From SVTX01 sp045638125 (GTDB lineage Bacteria > Bacillota > Clostridia > Oscillospirales > CAG-272), in the NCBI GenBank assembly GCA_045638125.1, contig JAZUAS010000015.1, positions 1 through 6,420 of the forward strand: DNA of 6,420 nt, written 5' to 3'. This document shows positions 4,973 through 6,420 of this stretch, piece after piece (within the stretch, counting starts at the first letter, position 1; each line of letters begins with the position of its first letter). The notes below the pieces were generated by a model. The model did not search any database. It was given only the letters and a program-made list of their open reading frames with translations, and was not told the origin of the DNA. A program made the position numbers and the translations under genes.

Positions 4973-6415
4973 ATGCCAAATAAAGTATATGGTGATAACA
5001 GAGTAACTGTAGTTGTCGGGTCGGAAAAGAGCGCGTCGGAGAGGTATCTGAATCTTCTTTACGGGGAGATAGCACCCTCTCTGCCATACGTTCTTACTGT
5101 CACGACGGCGTCCGAGCTTGACGACGAAAAAGAGAGCTATTATAACATTATTGCCGTTGGAACGGCAAAGGATAACCCCTATATCGCTTCGCTTGTGAGG
5201 GATGGAATAATATCTATTCCCGACGACCCCGACGGATACGTTGTAAGAGTTCTCGATAACCCGAAAAATGCGGAAAAGCAATTAACAATCTTGTCAGGAT
5301 CCAGCTCTCACGCGGTCTGCTATGCCGTCAGCGAGTATATTGGGAATTATCTTCCCGAGTCCGAGAGCCGCGATCTTCACAAGCTTCGCTTTGTTCCTTA
5401 CTTTACGCGAAAAACCGCGGAGACCTACAGAATCAGGACTCCTAAAATGAGAGAGCGCGGTGTGTGGACTTGGGGACACGTAATTTACGATTACAAGCGC
5501 TTTATCGACAATATGCAAAGACTTCGCATGAATATTGTCACGGTGTGGAACGACTTCCCCCCTATAAATGCGCGTGAGTTCGTTGAATATGCACACAGTG
5601 CAGGAATTAAGGTCATCTGGGGCTTTTCAATCGGTTGGGGATACAAGGTAAATATTTCGGATAATGAGGAGCTTGACCGCATTATCAATGATGCACTGAC
5701 GCATTATGAAAAGAATTACTCAAATCTCGGTGGCGACGGAATATATTTTCAGTCTTTCACAGAGACAGATCAAGACACCCAGAACGGAATAAATATCGCT
5801 CATGCGGTAAAGATTTACGTCAATAAAATACACGAGAGATTTAAAAGTCGATTTGGAGACATCAGAATACAGTTTGGTCTTCACGCGACAAGCGTTAAAA
5901 AATATCTCGACGAAATAGGTGGTATTGACCCCGGTGTTGAGATAATATGGGAGGATCTTGGTTGCTTCCCGTACGAATATAACCCGGAGAACACCGAGAA
6001 TTCCGAACAGATGCTGTCTCTCACCGAGAGGATCACAGCTCTTGGAGAGGGGAATATGGGAGTGGTTCTTAAAGGACTCTCTTGCCTTGAATGGTTCGAA
6101 TTTGAAAATCAGTTTGGAAGGTATCCTATGGGCGTTTGGAACGAAAGAAGCGTTGCGGACAGACGCTATAAGCAGAACAAGTTCTGGAGACGTGTAAACG
6201 CCTTTTGGTTGAAAAACGGACATCTTGCCAAAGAGGCTCTGCTTCGTCTTTCCTCGGGTGGCGCGAATACCGCGCAGGCGTTGATCGAGGACGGACTTCT
6301 TGAGGAAACTATTCCTTTCGCTGTTGCGGTAATGGCTGACCTTATGTGGGATCCCGAAGATGAAATGGATGAAGTGGTCTATCGTGCGGCAATACGTCCC
6401 GACATTGAGATGTGA
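4973..6415 (+). CDS. Putative glycoside hydrolase (TIM barrel with GH20/GH67-like N-terminal domain)
   Basis: A 480-residue protein ending at TGA 6413-6415. Residues ~1-145 resemble the small alpha/beta domain found before the barrel in GH20, GH67 and GH84 enzymes: VTVVVG, NIIAVGTAKDNP (58-69), GYVVRV (88-93) and the LSGSSSHAVCYAVSEYIG segment (107-124). From ~160 the pattern is a TIM barrel: GVWTWG, NIVTVWND (187-194), KVIWGFS, GDGIYFQSFTETD (254-266), IRIQFGLHA, VEIIWEDLG (322-330), GVVLKGLS and PMGVWNE. Candidate catalytic acids are E264, E327, D328 and E391; this is inferred from their places at strand ends. There is no signal peptide, so it should act on imported sugars in the cytoplasm. 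ATG 4973 is chosen for the perfect AAGGAGGA (4959-4966) 7 nt upstream; the frame is open further left, but that part overlaps the regulator and its promoter. It is divergent from, and probably controlled by, the AraC gene. I cannot assign a CAZy family or a substrate, and the glycosidase call itself is tentative. Confidence 0.72.
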   Translation: MPNKVYGDNRVTVVVGSEKSASERYLNLLYGEIAPSLPYVLTVTTASELDDEKESYYNIIAVGTAKDNPYIASLVRDGIISIPDDPDGYVVRVLDNPKNAEKQLTILSGSSSHAVCYAVSEYIGNYLPESESRDLHKLRFVPYFTRKTAETYRIRTPKMRERGVWTWGHVIYDYKRFIDNMQRLRMNIVTVWNDFPPINAREFVEYAHSAGIKVIWGFSIGWGYKVNISDNEELDRIINDALTHYEKNYSNLGGDGIYFQSFTETDQDTQNGINIAHAVKIYVNKIHERFKSRFGDIRIQFGLHATSVKKYLDEIGGIDPGVEIIWEDLGCFPYEYNPENTENSEQMLSLTERITALGEGNMGVVLKGLSCLEWFEFENQFGRYPMGVWNERSVADRRYKQNKFWRRVNAFWLKNGHLAKEALLRLSSGGANTAQALIEDGLLEETIPFAVAVMADLMWDPEDEMDEVVYRAAIRPDIEM

Positions 6416-6420
6416 TAAGG

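Noticed and set aside
5720..6223. 167-codon - strand open frame within the glycosidase-like gene
   Set aside because: Its translation has no domain pattern and the + frame reads as a coherent protein with a strong start.

Overview
The window looks like chromosomal DNA of an anaerobic Firmicute of the class Clostridia, probably a gut or rumen lineage. This is inferred from the strong AGGAGG/GGGGGTGA-type ribosome binding sites, the consensus-like sigma-A promoters, the gene types (AraC/cupin regulator beside a glycosidase-like enzyme, a small clostridial nitroreductase, a TIGR04076-type protein) and the moderate GC content. No rRNA, tRNA, CRISPR array, transposase or phage gene is visible. The species cannot be named from the sequence.

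Layout from left to right. (1) Positions 2-385 hold the C-terminal end of an unrecognised + strand protein that finishes in acidic EEGSDA repeats, followed by a strong intrinsic terminator (433-462). (2) Positions 469-1986, - strand, encode a CrtI/phytoene-desaturase-like FAD oxidoreductase, convergent with gene 1 and apparently transcribed alone. (3) A 176-bp divergent spacer (1987-2162) holds a good extended -10 promoter (2105-2133) that starts a compact + strand operon of four genes: alpha/beta hydrolase (2163-2897), a 56-residue SHOCT-like protein (2912-3082), a nitroreductase (3079-3606) and a TIGR04076-like protein (3608-3910). The genes are spaced by 14 bp, an ATGA overlap and 1 bp. (4) A bidirectional terminator (3918-3948) separates this operon from a convergent - strand AraC-family regulator (3953-4831). 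(5) A divergent spacer carries back-to-back promoters and a candidate operator. It drives the regulator leftward and, rightward, a 480-residue glycoside-hydrolase-like protein (4973-6415). The window ends five bases after that stop codon.

Two functional units can be proposed. The central operon combines an esterase/lipase-like hydrolase with an FMN nitroreductase and two small proteins of unknown role. This is compatible with metabolism or detoxification of small molecules, but no substrate can be read from the sequence. The right-hand unit is a classic carbohydrate-utilisation arrangement: a sugar-sensing AraC/cupin regulator divergent from a cytoplasmic TIM-barrel enzyme of uncertain family, probably the first gene of an operon that continues beyond the window. 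The most interesting items are that enzyme and its regulatory spacer, a perfect 11-bp inverted repeat inside the oxidoreductase gene, and the small SHOCT-like protein. No convincing wholly new system was found.
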